The translations under genes were made by a program, and so were the position numbers. This document shows positions 5,098 to 5,115 of a stretch of 5,115 bases of DNA, in pieces. The stretch is from an uncultured Corynebacterium sp. (GTDB lineage: Bacteria > Actinomycetota > Actinomycetes > Mycobacteriales > Mycobacteriaceae). The notes below the pieces were generated by a model. That model searched no databases, had not been told where the DNA came from, and saw only the letters and a list, made by a program, of their open reading frames with translations. Each line of letters opens with the position of its first letter. Position 1 is the stretch's first letter. The stretch spans positions 1-5,115 of the forward strand of contig NZ_CAMIAN010000071.1 in NCBI RefSeq assembly GCF_946221155.1, written 5' to 3'.

Positions 5098-5103
5098 AGG
5101 AGG
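5097..5103 (+). promoter_or_regulatory. Perfect Shine-Dalgarno sequence at the right edge
   Basis: AAGGAGG directly follows the 11-bp stem. No start codon appears in the 12 bases left in the window, so if it serves a gene, that gene begins just outside. In that case the hairpins at 5030-5097 would be its 5' leader and would sit right against the ribosome site. Confidence 0.3.
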
Positions 5104-5115
5104 ATCACCGGCGGG

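Noticed and set aside
5097..5109. AAGGAGGATCACC as part of a 16S rRNA 3' end
   Set aside because: Only GGATCACC matches the rRNA end; the expected CCTCC after it is missing and no other rRNA sequence is present.

Overview
The window looks like chromosomal DNA of a moderately GC-rich actinobacterium, most likely a Corynebacterium. The basis is the protein character (NAD-dependent DNA ligase, DEDDh exonuclease and DctA carrier of actinobacterial type), GTG and TTG starts, TANNNT-like boxes seven bases before start codons, and GC-rich hairpins without T-tracts. The genus is inferred from sequence character, not from a search. No mobile element, CRISPR array, tRNA or rRNA is visible.

Layout. Positions 1-303 (minus strand) hold the first 101 codons of ligA, which runs off the left edge. 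Directly upstream of it, and probably partly co-transcribed, is a 659-residue secreted, membrane-anchored von Willebrand factor A protein (329-2308, minus). A 0.2-kb AT-rich divergent intergenic region (2309-2520) separates it from a plus-strand DEDDh 3'-5' exonuclease of the DnaQ fold (2521-3195), which probably uses a leaderless start. A 222-bp structured leader (3196-3417) precedes dctA, a C4-dicarboxylate:cation symporter (3418-4947, plus). The last 168 bp (4948-5115) carry no convincing gene but hold a dense set of GC-rich inverted repeats. These may be a terminator array, a structured RNA on either strand, or the leader of a gene to the right. A perfect Shine-Dalgarno-like AAGGAGG lies near the right edge.

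Functionally this is a collection of neighbours, not one pathway: DNA ligation, a cell-envelope VWA protein, an exonuclease and carbon-source uptake. I see no clear new defence or mobile system. The most notable signals are (a) a sharp codon-usage break inside the VWA gene near position 1459, suggesting a mosaic gene, (b) a hairpin and a TANNNT box exactly at the ligA start, (c) a dyad next to the exonuclease -10, (d) a 17-bp tandem repeat in the dctA leader, (e) a duplicated dctA 3' end with the stop codon in only one copy, and (f) the right-edge hairpin cluster, one arm of which has a six-C loop on the minus strand, reminiscent of the actinobacterial 6C RNA.
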